Positions 1 through 9,001 of a stretch of 64,000 nucleotides of DNA are shown here, piece after piece. Both the position numbers and the translations under genes were made by a program. This stretch comes from Taylorella equigenitalis ATCC 35865 (lineage in GTDB: Bacteria > Pseudomonadota > Gammaproteobacteria > Burkholderiales > Burkholderiaceae_B). The stretch spans positions 930,001 through 994,000 of the forward strand of contig NC_018108.1 in assembly GCF_000276685.1 (NCBI RefSeq). Direction: 5' to 3'. Below the pieces are notes generated by a model. It was not told the DNA's origin, did not search any database, and was given only the letters and a program-made list of their open reading frames with translations. Position 1 is the stretch's first letter, and each line of letters starts with the position of its first letter.

Positions 1-1116
1 AATCCAAATAAAGTTAATCTTGGTGTTGGAGTTTATTATGACGAAAACGGAAATATTCCAATACCTAAAGCAGTAAAAGTAGCTTTAGAAAGATTTGTTC
101 AAAATAGCAAACCCTTTAGTTATAGAGCTCAAAACGGAACAGCTGATTATACAGAAGCTGTTAAAAAATTAATTCTTGGTGAAGAGTTGTATTCTGAAAA
201 ATCTAAGGTTTGCTGCACAGTACAATCATTAGCTGGAACTGGTGCTTTAATGCTAGCAGCAAATTTTCTTCACAAAATCACACCTAACTCCACTGTTTAC
301 GTCTCTAACCCTACATGGGGTAATCATAAGACTATATTTGGATTGGCTGGATTCAAAATTGATGAGTACCCATATTACAATGATAAAACTATGTCTCTAG
401 ATTTTGACGGCATGACTGAAAAGTTAAACTCTTTAGAACCTAAAAGCATTATTGTTTTACATACTTGCTGCCATAATCCTACTGGCGTAGACCTTAATGA
501 AGAACAATGGAAAAAGGTCGCTGAAATTGTTAAGGCTAAAAATCTTATTCCTATATTAGATACAGCTTATCAAGGTTTTGCTGAAGGACTTGAAGAGGAT
601 GCAAAAGCAATTAGAATTTTCGCATCTGAAAAAATTGAAACTTTTTTTACTACATCATTCTCTAAAATTTTCTCTCTATATGGAGAAAGAATTGGTGCAT
701 TAACAGTAATTTGCTCTGATGAATCTGAAGTTGAACCAGTTCTTAGTCAAATCAAAGTGTTGATTAGATCTACTTATTCAAACCCCCCAACCTTTGGTGC
801 GAGCCTCGTTTCCACTATTCTTAATGACAAAGAATTATATGAAATGTGGAAAAGTGAATTAGAGTCTATGCGACAAAGAATTTTAAAAGTTCGCAAAGAT
901 TTAGTAATCAAAATTAAAGAGGCTGGAGCTAAGAGATCTTTTGATTTTATAGTTAATCAAAAAGGTATGTTCTCATACACAGGACTAAGTAAAGAGCAAG
1001 TCCAACAATTAAAAGAAGATAAACATCTATATATTGTCAGTTCTGGCCGCATTTGCGTTTCAGCTATTAACGATTCTAATATCGATTATGTAGCTAATTC
1101 TATAGCCTTAGCTTAA
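1..1116 (+). CDS. tyrB: Aromatic/aspartate aminotransferase, 5' end outside window
   Basis: Class I PLP-dependent aminotransferase that moves the amino group between aromatic amino acids or aspartate and 2-oxoglutarate in the cytoplasm. The frame is open from base 1, so the true start lies upstream; the first in-frame ATG at 187 is internal, because the upstream codons encode the family's N-terminal motif NLGVGVYYDENG. Visible motifs are the cofactor-site segment SFSKIFSLYGERIGAL with the Schiff-base lysine in SFSK, and the CHNPTGVD loop. About 371 codons are present of a usual ~400. A strong terminator follows and lexA lies downstream on the same strand. aspC and tyrB products cannot be separated here, so the symbol is tentative; the fold assignment is secure. 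Confidence 0.88.
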   Translation, partial: NPNKVNLGVGVYYDENGNIPIPKAVKVALERFVQNSKPFSYRAQNGTADYTEAVKKLILGEELYSEKSKVCCTVQSLAGTGALMLAANFLHKITPNSTVYVSNPTWGNHKTIFGLAGFKIDEYPYYNDKTMSLDFDGMTEKLNSLEPKSIIVLHTCCHNPTGVDLNEEQWKKVAEIVKAKNLIPILDTAYQGFAEGLEEDAKAIRIFASEKIETFFTTSFSKIFSLYGERIGALTVICSDESEVEPVLSQIKVLIRSTYSNPPTFGASLVSTILNDKELYEMWKSELESMRQRILKVRKDLVIKIKEAGAKRSFDFIVNQKGMFSYTGLSKEQVQQLKEDKHLYIVSSGRICVSAINDSNIDYVANSIALA

Positions 1117-1125
1117 ACATTTTAT

Positions 1126-1150
1126 GGTCTAGTTTTTCTAGACCTTTTTA
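1126..1150 (+). terminator. Intrinsic terminator after the aminotransferase gene
   Basis: A perfect 7-bp stem, GGTCTAG (1126-1132) and CTAGACC (1138-1144), closes a five-T loop and is followed by a run of T. It lies 10 bases after the stop codon and just before the lexA promoter, so it separates the two transcription units. Confidence 0.85.
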
Positions 1151-1179
1151 TTGACTATAAGACTGTATACTTATACAAT
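1151..1179 (+). promoter_or_regulatory. lexA promoter (-35/-10)
   Basis: TTGACT at 1151-1156 and TACAAT at 1174-1179 are separated by 17 bases, a near-consensus sigma-70 promoter. The predicted transcription start is near 1186, which leaves a short leader to the ATG at 1210 and excludes the TTG at 1180 as a start. Confidence 0.8.
1163..1178. promoter_or_regulatory. LexA-binding SOS box of lexA
   Basis: CTGTATACTTATACAA fits the gamma/betaproteobacterial SOS box CTGT-N8-ACAG with one mismatch in the last base. It covers the spacer and -10 element of the lexA promoter, as expected for autorepression. Confidence 0.8.
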
Positions 1180-1209
1180 TTGTTAATAAGTACACATAAG
1201 GATTTGGCT

Positions 1210-1878
1210 ATGAGCTCAAAACTCACATCTAGACAAATTGAGGTTCTAAATATAATCAAATCTCATATTTCTAAGAGTGGTATTCCACCTACTAGAGCCG
1301 AAATCTCTTCTGCATTAGGATTTAATTCACTTAATTCAGCTGAGATGCACATTAAAGCACTTGTAAAAAAAGGAGCTTTGATTGCCATCCCAGGAGTTTC
1401 ACGAGGTCTTAGAATAAACCCAGCATTTGAATCAGAATTTTTGGATTCAGTTAAAGATGAATTATCTAACTCTGAAGCATCTAATGATTTTTTATCCCTA
1501 CCGATTGTAGGACGAGTAGCTGCTGGTAGTCCTATAGAAGCCATTGAGCACCATGAGGATCAATTACTGTTTCACTCATCCATATTCTCTCAAACTCCTG
1601 ATTATCTACTAAGAGTCAAGGGGGACAGTATGATAGATATAGGAATTATGGAAGATGATCTTTTAGCAGTAAAACGTGCAGATGAGGCTAATAACCGTCA
1701 AGTGATTGTGGCTAGACTTGACGGTGAGGTTACTGTTAAAAGGCTTCGTAAGTTACCAGATCATATAGAACTTATACCTGAAAATTCTGCTTATAAACCA
1801 ATAGTAATTAGACCAGATCAGGATTTTTCAATTGAAGGCATAGCCGTGGGTCTAATTAGAAACCACGGCTTAGATTAA
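1210..1878 (+). CDS. lexA: LexA, SOS regulon repressor
   Basis: Repressor of the DNA damage response that cleaves itself when RecA filaments form. The 222-residue product has an N-terminal winged helix beginning SSKLTSRQIEVL (about residues 1-70) and a C-terminal S24 peptidase domain. The Ala105-Gly106 cleavage site lies in RVAAG; catalytic Ser140 is in KGDSM and Lys177 in TVKRL. The ATG at 1210 is chosen because the family begins with this KLTxRQ motif, AAGGA lies 7 bases upstream, and the TTG at 1180 would lie before the predicted transcript start. An SOS box in its own promoter indicates autoregulation. Confidence 0.97.
   Translation: MSSKLTSRQIEVLNIIKSHISKSGIPPTRAEISSALGFNSLNSAEMHIKALVKKGALIAIPGVSRGLRINPAFESEFLDSVKDELSNSEASNDFLSLPIVGRVAAGSPIEAIEHHEDQLLFHSSIFSQTPDYLLRVKGDSMIDIGIMEDDLLAVKRADEANNRQVIVARLDGEVTVKRLRKLPDHIELIPENSAYKPIVIRPDQDFSIEGIAVGLIRNHGLD
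1842..1870. other. Stem-loop at the end of lexA
   Basis: Arms AGCCGTGG (1842-1849) and CCACGGCT (1863-1870) can form an 8-bp GC-rich stem reaching the last lexA codons. No T-run follows on either strand, so it is not a canonical intrinsic terminator. It may still slow or protect the ends of the two convergent transcripts. Confidence 0.35.
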
Positions 1879-1929
1879 TTGTGCAGGTTATAGATTAAGA
1901 CTTTTATACCTAACCTTTAGATTTAGCTA

Positions 1930-4563
1930 TTAAGCTTTCATGGTTTGAGTACTTCTTAGTTGGGGGTATAAAGTACCTTCCCTTCTTCCTCTTCTACCCT
2001 GAAGCCACCAAACTAATCCAATCAAAATAAAGGCAGGAATAAACATAATCGCAACATTAGGTTTATTATGATTAGGAACCATAAGCTCAACCACATCCCA
2101 TTGATTCTCCCACCTAGCTTTAGCTGCCTGAGAGCCGAATTTAACTTGTCCAACTTGTACCGTATCACCTAAAGGCATCAATGTTAAGCCAGTTCTGCGA
2201 AGCCTTTCCTTACCGATTTGATCAGGAGTTTTGCCCTTTGTATCTTCCAAATCTTGAAGGTTCACAGATACTAACTTAGATAAATCATTACCTTCTAATG
2301 TCATACCCTGAATACGAGCAACGAATCTACCATTATTTGGAACCTCTGCTGCAACCTTATAAATTTCTGACAATGGCTTAGTTTCATATTCAGGATACAT
2401 ACGATTCATATACCAATCTGGTCTGAACATCATAAATGCCGCAATCATAAGTAAAAGAGACTCTAAAAAAGTACTTCTAATCCTAAAGAACAACATAGTT
2501 GATGCTGCAAAAATCATAGAGGCAACTATGGCACCAAAGATCACAACGACCAAATTCACAGTTGAATCAACCCCTATTAATAATAGCATAGGGTTGAAAA
2601 CAAATATAAATGGCAATATAGCCGTCCTCATTGCGTAAACCACACCTTGAATCCCTGTTTTTATAGGGTCCTCTCCAGATATGGCGGCTGCGGCAAACGT
2701 AGCCAAACCAACTGGGGGTGTAATGTCTGCCATAATTCCAAAATAGAATACAAAGAAATGGACGGCGATTAAAGGAATAATTAAATCGTTTTGAGCTCCT
2801 AATTCCACAACAACTGGAGCCATTAAAGTAGCCATCAAAATATAGTTTGCTGTAGTAGGCATGCCTAGACCCAATATTAGGCAGACAAATGCAGTGAAAA
2901 ACAGCATTATAAGTACATTACCCATTGAAACCAATTCAACAAAGGCAGTCATCCTTAAACCTAGTCCTGTCAAGGTAATAGCACCGACAATCAAACCAGC
3001 TGTACCGCAGGCGATTGCAATACCAATCATGTTTCGAGCACCCTCTTCTAAACCTTGAACAGTTTCAATAAATCCTCTTTTAAATGCCCCTGAAGAATCC
3101 TCTCTTCTAAATAAAGACATCAAAGGGCGTTGTGTCATCATTAAGAAAACTAAAGAAAGAACCGAATAAAATGCTGATAAACCTGCAGATAGCATTTCGA
3201 TGCTTAAACACCAAACCAAAATCGCTATGGGTATTAAGTAAAACAAACCTGCCCTAACTGTAGGCCAAGTCTCAGGTTTAACAGGACTAGTAATATTAAT
3301 ATCAGTTGGTAAGTCTTCGTATTTTGAAGCAATAAATATCAATCCCAAATATAGTGCTACAAGCAACCCCACTAAAATCCAAATTGCAGATGCCCCTGCC
3401 AAAGCCTGAACACCAGTACCAATGTAGTAAAACGCACCCATCACAGCAAGAGTACCCGTAATGCCTAGCAAATAACCTATTAATTTTTGATTAAATGTTC
3501 TATTAGTATTTGCGGCCATCATAGGCTGAATACCAAGTTTAAGTGCCTCTAAATGCACTATATAAAATAAAGAAATGTAGGAAATAGTTGCTGGCAAAAA
3601 TGCATTTTTAATAATTTCTGTATAAGGTACACCCACATACTCAATCATAAGAAAAGCAGCCGCTCCCATTACTGGAGGCATGATTTGCCCATTTACAGAG
3701 GATGAAGTCTCAATAGCCCCAGCTCGAATCCCCCCATAACCAGCCTTCTTCATTAAAGGAATTGTAAAAATTCCGCCTGTCACAACGTTCGCTACGGAAG
3801 ATGCAGAAACAATACCATTTACTGCAGAAGAAACAACTGCAACCTTAGCTGGACCCCCACGCAAATGCCCCAACATAGCAAAAGAAACTTGCATTAGATA
3901 ATTTCCAGCTCCGCACTTATCTAGCAGAGATCCAAGTAACACAAATATAAAAATATAAGAAGTAGATACGCCTAACGCTACTCCAAATACACCTTCTGTT
4001 TCAAGCCACATATGTGAAACTAGACGATTAACTGAAGCCCCTTTATGCGATAAAACATCTGGTAAATATGGACCTAAAAAAACATAAGCAAGCATAACCA
4101 TACCAAGTATAGTCATGGGCCAACCTAAAGCTCTGCGTGTAATTTCTAGAAGTAGTAATACGCCTAAAGTGCCCGCAATCACATCAAGAGTTGTCGGAAT
4201 ACCGGGTCTAGTAGAAAGTTCTTGATAAAAAAGATATAAATACGCACCACAAAATCCAGCAACAATAGCAAGAATCCAATCATAAGCTGGCATTTTATGT
4301 GAATGGCTCTTTCCAAGAGGGTAAGCCAAAAGACCCAAAAACATTGCAAATCCTAAATGTATAGAACGAGCCTCGGTATCATTAAAGATACCAAAATTAA
4401 ATTCAAACGGTAACGGCGACGCAATCCATAGTTGAAAAAATGTCCATAATAAAGCCCCGATAGCTAAAACATGCTTGGCAATACCCTCTACTTTTCTGCC
4501 ACCCCTGTCAACATCTGCCACCATTTTTTCGAGTTCAGCTAATTTTTTTGCGTCTGTAACCAT
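1930..4563 (-). CDS. TRAP transporter fused permease (4TM/12TM)
   Basis: Inner-membrane permease of a tripartite ATP-independent periplasmic transporter, driven by an ion gradient. The 877 residues comprise a cytosolic N-terminus (about 1-25), DctQ-like and DctM-like membrane parts in one chain with many hydrophobic helices to about residue 730, and a C-terminal soluble part plus last helix resembling DUF3394. The DctM part contains the conserved GLGMPTTANYILMATLMAP segment. The preceding gene on this strand encodes a TAXI solute receptor, so the pair is a TRAP-TAXI system. The substrate cannot be read from sequence; TAXI systems are often linked to dicarboxylates or glutamate. The ATG at 4563 begins MVTDAKKL. 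Confidence 0.93.
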   Translation of the reverse strand: MVTDAKKLAELEKMVADVDRGGRKVEGIAKHVLAIGALLWTFFQLWIASPLPFEFNFGIFNDTEARSIHLGFAMFLGLLAYPLGKSHSHKMPAYDWILAIVAGFCGAYLYLFYQELSTRPGIPTTLDVIAGTLGVLLLLEITRRALGWPMTILGMVMLAYVFLGPYLPDVLSHKGASVNRLVSHMWLETEGVFGVALGVSTSYIFIFVLLGSLLDKCGAGNYLMQVSFAMLGHLRGGPAKVAVVSSAVNGIVSASSVANVVTGGIFTIPLMKKAGYGGIRAGAIETSSSVNGQIMPPVMGAAAFLMIEYVGVPYTEIIKNAFLPATISYISLFYIVHLEALKLGIQPMMAANTNRTFNQKLIGYLLGITGTLAVMGAFYYIGTGVQALAGASAIWILVGLLVALYLGLIFIASKYEDLPTDINITSPVKPETWPTVRAGLFYLIPIAILVWCLSIEMLSAGLSAFYSVLSLVFLMMTQRPLMSLFRREDSSGAFKRGFIETVQGLEEGARNMIGIAIACGTAGLIVGAITLTGLGLRMTAFVELVSMGNVLIMLFFTAFVCLILGLGMPTTANYILMATLMAPVVVELGAQNDLIIPLIAVHFFVFYFGIMADITPPVGLATFAAAAISGEDPIKTGIQGVVYAMRTAILPFIFVFNPMLLLIGVDSTVNLVVVIFGAIVASMIFAASTMLFFRIRSTFLESLLLMIAAFMMFRPDWYMNRMYPEYETKPLSEIYKVAAEVPNNGRFVARIQGMTLEGNDLSKLVSVNLQDLEDTKGKTPDQIGKERLRRTGLTLMPLGDTVQVGQVKFGSQAAKARWENQWDVVELMVPNHNKPNVAIMFIPAFILIGLVWWLQGRRGRREGTLYPQLRSTQTMKA

Positions 4564-4589
4564 TAATAATCCTACTTAATAATTATGGA

Positions 4590-4622
4590 CAAACCGCCAA
4601 GACCTTAGTCATTAGCGGTTTG
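4590..4622 (-). other. Stem-loop between TAXI receptor and permease genes
   Basis: Perfect 8-bp arms CAAACCGC (4590-4597) and GCGGTTTG (4615-4622) surround a 17-nt loop. There is no U-run after it on the minus strand. A hairpin in this position commonly protects the upstream message and raises receptor over permease expression; that role is inferred. Confidence 0.5.
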
Positions 4623-4650
4623 AGGAAGTAAAAATAATAAAGAAACTAAA

Positions 4651-5634
4651 TTATTTAATTAAACCAATTTCTTTGTAGTATTTTTCAGCACCTGGATGAA
4701 GAGGAGCAGTTACACCATTAGAAATCATACCTTCTTTAGTTAGATTACCTAATGCTGGATGAAGTTTTTTGAAGTCATCAAAATTTTCAAATACTGCTTT
4801 AACGATTTTGTACACAGCATCCTCATCTGTTTTAGCAGATGCAACAACTAGTGCAGTAACACCATAAGTGTCAGTTGCTTCATTTCCTGCATAAAGACCT
4901 GCTGGAATTTGAACTTTTGCGTAATATGGATATTTGGCAACAATTTTATCTACTACTTCACCAGTAAGAGGCATAAGTTTAGCACCGCAAGTAGTGATAG
5001 GATCTTGAATGTTAGCTGATGGGTGACCTACGCCGAAAATAAACCCATCAATTTTACCGTCACATAAGGCAGTACCATGTTCGTCTGATTTAAGCTCAGA
5101 AGCAACAGAAAAGTAAGATTTATCTGTACCTAACTCAGACAAATACTGTTCAATTGAAGCACGACTTCCAGAACCTGGATTACCTACGTTAAATCGTTTA
5201 CCTTTAAGATCTTCAAAACCTTTAACACCTGAATCTTTTGATACAACAATTGTTAATGGTTCAGGGTGAAGGGCGAATACTGTACGTAAATCCTTGTAGG
5301 GACCAGCATCTTTAAAATTAGCCTCACCGTTATATGCATTGTATGCAACATCTGACTGAGCAAATCCTAAATCTAATTCACCAGCCTTGATTGTGTTTAC
5401 GTTGAAAACTGATGCACCAGTAGATTCTACAGAACAACGAATTCCATGATCTTTGCGATCTTTATTTACAATACGGCAGATAGCACCACCAGCCGCATAA
5501 TACACGCCAGTAACTCCACCTGTACCAATACTTACAAATTTTTGATCTGCTGCAGTAGCAACAGGTGAAACTGTAAATGTAGAAAAGACGGCAGCAACAC
5601 TAACAGCTAAAGATATTTTTTTTAGGATTTTCAT
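4651..5634 (-). CDS. TAXI-family TRAP solute-binding protein
   Basis: Periplasmic receptor that delivers ligand to the fused TRAP permease encoded next. The product is 327 residues from the ATG at 5634, which has AGGTG 6 bases upstream; the longer frame would start at a TTG at 5649 without a better site. A Sec signal peptide ([17 protein letters not shown], then small residues with likely cleavage near VATA-ADQ) precedes the mature protein. The mature start [24 protein letters not shown] is shortened here to the motif [10 protein letters not shown], typical of the TAXI (TRAP-associated extracytoplasmic immunogenic) family. A further family motif is VGNPGSGSR. The ligand is unknown. Confidence 0.94.
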   Translation of the reverse strand: MKILKKISLAVSVAAVFSTFTVSPVATAADQKFVSIGTGGVTGVYYAAGGAICRIVNKDRKDHGIRCSVESTGASVFNVNTIKAGELDLGFAQSDVAYNAYNGEANFKDAGPYKDLRTVFALHPEPLTIVVSKDSGVKGFEDLKGKRFNVGNPGSGSRASIEQYLSELGTDKSYFSVASELKSDEHGTALCDGKIDGFIFGVGHPSANIQDPITTCGAKLMPLTGEVVDKIVAKYPYYAKVQIPAGLYAGNEATDTYGVTALVVASAKTDEDAVYKIVKAVFENFDDFKKLHPALGNLTKEGMISNGVTAPLHPGAEKYYKEIGLIK

Positions 5635-5666
5635 AGTAACACCTATCAACGTTATTAAAACTCGCC

Positions 5667-5698
5667 TATATGTATACCAAAATTACATATACATCCAA
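5667..5698 (-). promoter_or_regulatory. Putative promoter and palindrome before the TAXI gene
   Basis: On the minus strand, TTGGAT (5698-5693) and TATACA (5676-5671) are 16 bases apart. An 8-bp inverted repeat, TATATGTA (5667-5674) and TACATATA (5684-5691), overlaps the -10 and spacer, as an operator would. No regulator gene is adjacent. Confidence 0.45.
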
Positions 5699-5716
5699 AT
5701 AGGAATTTCCCTAACA

Positions 5717-6310
5717 TTAGTCTCTACATAATTGGTATTGGGACCCATAGAGTTCAGCCCTAGAAGCCACTTTTGAAGCTATAGTCTTAAGCCAATCTTT
5801 AGACTCATAAGTTCCTCGTGAATACCCGCCCCACCCTTCGTGATAATTTAGATATTGATTATAGGTATCCCATCTACTTACCGCATTTACACTGTTAGAC
5901 TTTGCCATATACCAACCAATAAAGTCCACAGCATCGCTAAAAACATCTCTCCTGGCACCACTATTGTTAGTATCTCTAATATAGTCCCTCCAAACATCAT
6001 CTTTTGCTTGTGGATATCCATATGCATCACTAGGACGTCCAAGCGGAACTAAACCTAAAGCCCATCTTTTCGCAGGTCTTGCATCATGAACAAATTTAGA
6101 TTCTTGATAAATAATAGCCATGACTACTTGTGGTGGAGCTAGCCATTTTTCCTTAACTTGCTTAAGTGATTCGTGCCATTGAGGCTTCTCACTCAAAATC
6201 GAACAAATATTATTAGAATCTTTTGGAGGAGCTGTATCTACAATAGTTTTATTAGAGGCACAAGACACCAAAAAGAAAGTTGTAACTAGTAACAAAATAT
6301 TAAGTTTCAT
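5717..6310 (-). CDS. Lytic transglycosylase-like lipoprotein
   Basis: Probable outer-membrane lipoprotein that cleaves murein glycan strands. The 197-residue product starts with a lipoprotein signal peptide ending in the lipobox LVSC at about residues 14-17. The mature part matches a transglycosylase SLT-type domain: AIIYQESKF carries the likely catalytic Glu, followed by ALGLVPLGRPSDAYGYPQAK and a Tyr/Trp-rich YNQYLNYHEGWGGYSRG segment. It resembles the SLT_4 group found in proteobacteria. It is divergently arranged with the AI-2E family permease gene. Family assignment is from motifs; activity is inferred. Confidence 0.8.
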   Translation of the reverse strand: MKLNILLLVTTFFLVSCASNKTIVDTAPPKDSNNICSILSEKPQWHESLKQVKEKWLAPPQVVMAIIYQESKFVHDARPAKRWALGLVPLGRPSDAYGYPQAKDDVWRDYIRDTNNSGARRDVFSDAVDFIGWYMAKSNSVNAVSRWDTYNQYLNYHEGWGGYSRGTYESKDWLKTIASKVASRAELYGSQYQLCRD

Positions 6311-6367
6311 ACTATTGGCTTTACAAATGTAGGTATAATCACATTATTTTATTATCTTGGAAATTTC

Positions 6368-7531
6368 ATGCAAAGTAAAAACCGCGTATTTTATGGGTTC
6401 TACATGGGGCTTTTGCTCTTAATAACCATAGGCTTCATTTGGGTACTAGCACCATATTTTTCTGCCTTATTTTGGGCCGTTATATTTGCGGTTTTATTTA
6501 GACCTATTTATCTAAAACTACTTGAAAAAATGCCAGGTAAAAGAAATTTATCTGCACTTCTAACGCTTATACTTGCTATTATTCTTGGAATTATTCCTAT
6601 AGGGATTATTGCCACTTCACTTACATCACAAGCTGTAGATTTGTATCAAAAAGTTGAATCAGGTCAAATTAATTTTGGAGAATATGTTGATTTGGTTTAT
6701 AACAATCTTCCATCTCCTATTCATTCTTTTCTCGAAAAATTCCATATTACTAGTGAATTTAGTTTCAGAGAAAAACTTCTTCAATTATTCAATCAGGGCT
6801 CTAAGATGATGGCCACTGAATTAGTAAACATTTCCCAAAATACATTCACATTCATTATGGATTTGGGTATTATGCTTTACTTAATGTATTTCTTTATTAG
6901 AGATGGTGAAACCATTAAGGAGTACATTAAACGTTTTACTCCTCTAAGTGGTAACCATAAAATTAAATTATTTAGTAAATTCCTAACAGTAGTTCGTGCT
7001 ACCGTTAAGGGAAACATGCTTGTAGCTATTGCACAGGGTGCCCTTGGGGGATTTATATTTGCCGTTCTAGGTATACCATCCCCTATTCTTTGGGGTGTAA
7101 TCATGGCTTTCTTATCACTACTACCAGCGATTGGAGCAGCTCTTGTATGGTTACCAGTAGCTATTTATCTACTGGTATCTGGCTCCCTAGTGGAAGGTAT
7201 TATTTTAATGGTTTGGGGTGTGGTCGTTATTGGTATGTCAGATAATCTTCTAAGACCTATTCTAGTAGGCAAAGACACCAGACTTCCAGATTATTTAATT
7301 CTAATAACAACCATAGGCGGTATGGCAGTTTTTGGTTTAAATGGATTTGTGATTGGACCTTTACTTGCTGCTTTATTTATAACTTTCTGGGGTGAACTCC
7401 CTAATGCCGTTGGTCTTCTCGAAGAGGATGATGTAGCAGCTATTGAAAGTAATCATGAGGAATATATTGCACTTTCAGAGACTCACCCTGAAGAAACAGT
7501 AGAAGCATTAGAAAAGAAAATGGAGAAGTAA
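6368..7531 (+). CDS. AI-2E family (PerM/YdiK-like) membrane transporter
   Basis: Polytopic inner-membrane protein of 387 residues with about seven to eight hydrophobic helices, including a long N-terminal hairpin and a C-terminal block containing LPDYLILITTIGGMAVFG and GFVIGPLLAALF, typical of the AI-2E transporter family. Family members have been linked to autoinducer export or Na+/H+ exchange; the substrate here cannot be told. The charged C-terminal tail (from about residue 350) is cytosolic. The ATG at 6368 begins MQSKNRVFYGFY. The gene is followed by the tRNA-Leu promoter. Confidence 0.9.
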   Translation: MQSKNRVFYGFYMGLLLLITIGFIWVLAPYFSALFWAVIFAVLFRPIYLKLLEKMPGKRNLSALLTLILAIILGIIPIGIIATSLTSQAVDLYQKVESGQINFGEYVDLVYNNLPSPIHSFLEKFHITSEFSFREKLLQLFNQGSKMMATELVNISQNTFTFIMDLGIMLYLMYFFIRDGETIKEYIKRFTPLSGNHKIKLFSKFLTVVRATVKGNMLVAIAQGALGGFIFAVLGIPSPILWGVIMAFLSLLPAIGAALVWLPVAIYLLVSGSLVEGIILMVWGVVVIGMSDNLLRPILVGKDTRLPDYLILITTIGGMAVFGLNGFVIGPLLAALFITFWGELPNAVGLLEEDDVAAIESNHEEYIALSETHPEETVEALEKKMEK

Positions 7532-7585
7532 AAGTAGTATATCTACAACTTAACTAACATTATTTATTAGATATTTCTCATTTAA

Positions 7586-7614
7586 TTGAAAATTTAACAC
7601 TTATAAGTTAGAAT
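7586..7614 (+). promoter_or_regulatory. tRNA-Leu promoter
   Basis: TTGAAA (7586-7591) and TAGAAT (7609-7614) are 17 bases apart, predicting a start about six bases before the mature tRNA. Confidence 0.75.
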
Positions 7615-7626
7615 TATTTTCTTTTA

Positions 7627-7711
7627 GCGAGCGTGGCGGAATTGGTAGACGCACTGGATTTAGGTTCCAGCGCCGAGAGGTGTGAGAGTTCGAGTCTCTC
7701 CGCTCGCACCA
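7627..7711 (+). tRNA. tRNA-Leu (anticodon UAG)
   Basis: An 85-nt class II tRNA. Acceptor arms GCGAGCG (7627-7633) and CGCTCGC (7701-7707) pair fully. The anticodon stem CTGGA/TCCAG encloses the loop TTTAGGT with anticodon TAG at 7661-7663, reading CUA-type leucine codons. A long variable arm (CGCCGAGAGGTG region) and a T-loop TTCGAGT are present, and CCA is encoded (7709-7711). Confidence 0.97.
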
Positions 7712-7717
7712 CTGAAG

Positions 7718-7744
7718 AAGATGGGGATTACCCATCTTTTTTTA
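7718..7744 (+). terminator. Intrinsic terminator after tRNA-Leu
   Basis: Perfect 8-bp arms AAGATGGG (7718-7725) and CCCATCTT (7731-7738) with a 5-nt loop, followed by T-rich sequence, end the tRNA transcript. Confidence 0.88.
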
Positions 7745-7815
7745 TATTTCAAAATTACAAATATATTTAATATTTTATTTATACAATTTTAGAAATTTTT
7801 AATTTTTTTAATTGT

Positions 7816-8532
7816 ATGAATATGAAGACTAAGGGCATTGCCACCTTATTAATTTCTCTACTTATAGGTTGTGATGAAGTAAAGACAGCTTATAACCAGA
7901 CATTCCATCCTCAAAGTGAATCAAACGAAGCCTTAGAAGCAAAATACAATGCAGTATTTGCCCAAGCCACTGGTAAAAGTAATAATCTAAATCCTCCTCC
8001 TAATCTTAACTATTCAAAACAAAATCTAGAAGATTCAATCGGTCAAAATGACTCAATATACAACTTGAGCGGAAATGAACTTAACTATATACGGGATGAA
8101 CTAATTAGGATGTTTGATGGGAAAATGCCTAAAGTATTAACTAACACAGCTATATACTTTCATACGGATCATATAAATATATTAATTAACGATCCTAATA
8201 ATATAGAAAACGTTGATAGGTACACTTATAGTTATACCGATCAAAAATGGGCAAAAGACAAGCATTATAAGTTATCAGCCAAACAACTACAAACATTGCC
8301 ACAGGAGACTTTACCATTAAGTATTGTTGATTTTAGTGGCTTGCGTAGATTAATTGAAGGCGCCATTCAAAATTCAAATAGTCTTGAAGAGGCTAAAATT
8401 CAAAACTATGCTATATCCTACTTATATTTAGATGGGACGCAAACATGGGACATTGGTATAGAGACCCCGAGGGGAGACTATATTTACAGCACAACTAACG
8501 ATGGCATTAAATACAAATTAGAGAGGAAATAA
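7816..8532 (+). CDS. Hypothetical lipoprotein
   Basis: Not recognised as a known family. The 238-residue product has a short signal peptide with a lipobox-like LLIGC at about residues 15-19, so it is probably a periplasmic or outer-membrane lipoprotein. The rest is soluble and rich in Asn, Tyr and Ile, with no visible catalytic motif. Two ATGs (7816 and 7822) could start it. It is the first of three closely packed genes (2 bp and 11 bp gaps) between the tRNA-Leu terminator and dapD. The upstream stretch 7745-7815 is extremely AT-rich and probably holds the promoter. Confidence 0.65.
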   Translation: MNMKTKGIATLLISLLIGCDEVKTAYNQTFHPQSESNEALEAKYNAVFAQATGKSNNLNPPPNLNYSKQNLEDSIGQNDSIYNLSGNELNYIRDELIRMFDGKMPKVLTNTAIYFHTDHINILINDPNNIENVDRYTYSYTDQKWAKDKHYKLSAKQLQTLPQETLPLSIVDFSGLRRLIEGAIQNSNSLEEAKIQNYAISYLYLDGTQTWDIGIETPRGDYIYSTTNDGIKYKLERK

Positions 8533-8534
8533 GA

Positions 8535-8990
8535 ATGAATAATTATTATGAATATCTAATTTTAATTTTAGATAACTTCTTTCTCACATTAATTTCACTA
8601 TTCTTTATTTTGTTTTTAGTCACTTTATTGCTATTTAGATTTAGACTTTTAGTTGCATTCTTAACTTCAATAATTTTTAGTATTTTTGCTTCCGCAGCTA
8701 TTCAAATACTGGCACTAACTGGTATAGATCCAGTTAAAAATATAACTAGAGCATATCTTTCTGATAATGGCGGTCACACTGAAGGCGTTTTTTATAAATC
8801 CGCACCATCAGGTACAACAATTAATGATAGAGTTATAGATGATTACTACATTATTTACAAAACTGAAGACGGACAAATTATTGATACAAAAACACTTGAA
8901 ATCAATTTAGATCCACAAAAAAGGAATTTATTTACCATATACAATGTACGATATCTTAAATTAGATCCGACAGTATTTGAAATTTTTTAA
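8535..8990 (+). CDS. Hypothetical membrane protein
   Basis: No family recognised. The 151 residues carry two N-terminal hydrophobic helices (about 10-35 and 40-65), then a soluble region of about 85 residues ending YLKLDPTVFEIF. The topology suggests a small inner-membrane protein with one larger exposed domain. GAGAGGAAATAAGA before the ATG supplies a ribosome-binding site inside the end of the preceding gene, suggesting translational coupling with the lipoprotein gene 2 bp upstream. Confidence 0.65.
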   Translation: MNNYYEYLILILDNFFLTLISLFFILFLVTLLLFRFRLLVAFLTSIIFSIFASAAIQILALTGIDPVKNITRAYLSDNGGHTEGVFYKSAPSGTTINDRVIDDYYIIYKTEDGQIIDTKTLEINLDPQKRNLFTIYNVRYLKLDPTVFEIF

Positions 8991-9001
8991 TTGGGTGTTG
9001 T

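Noticed and set aside
1180-1209. Longer lexA start at TTG 1180
   Set aside because: It would lie before the predicted transcription start and inside the promoter region; the ATG at 1210 has AAGGA and matches family N-termini.
1884-1917. AGGTTA/TAACCT pair between lexA and the TRAP gene as terminator
   Set aside because: Only six pairs with a long loop and no T-run; too weak.
7627-7815. Genomic island attachment site at tRNA-Leu
   Set aside because: No integrase gene and no repeated copy of the tRNA 3' end was found downstream; kept only as a lineage-specific gene set.
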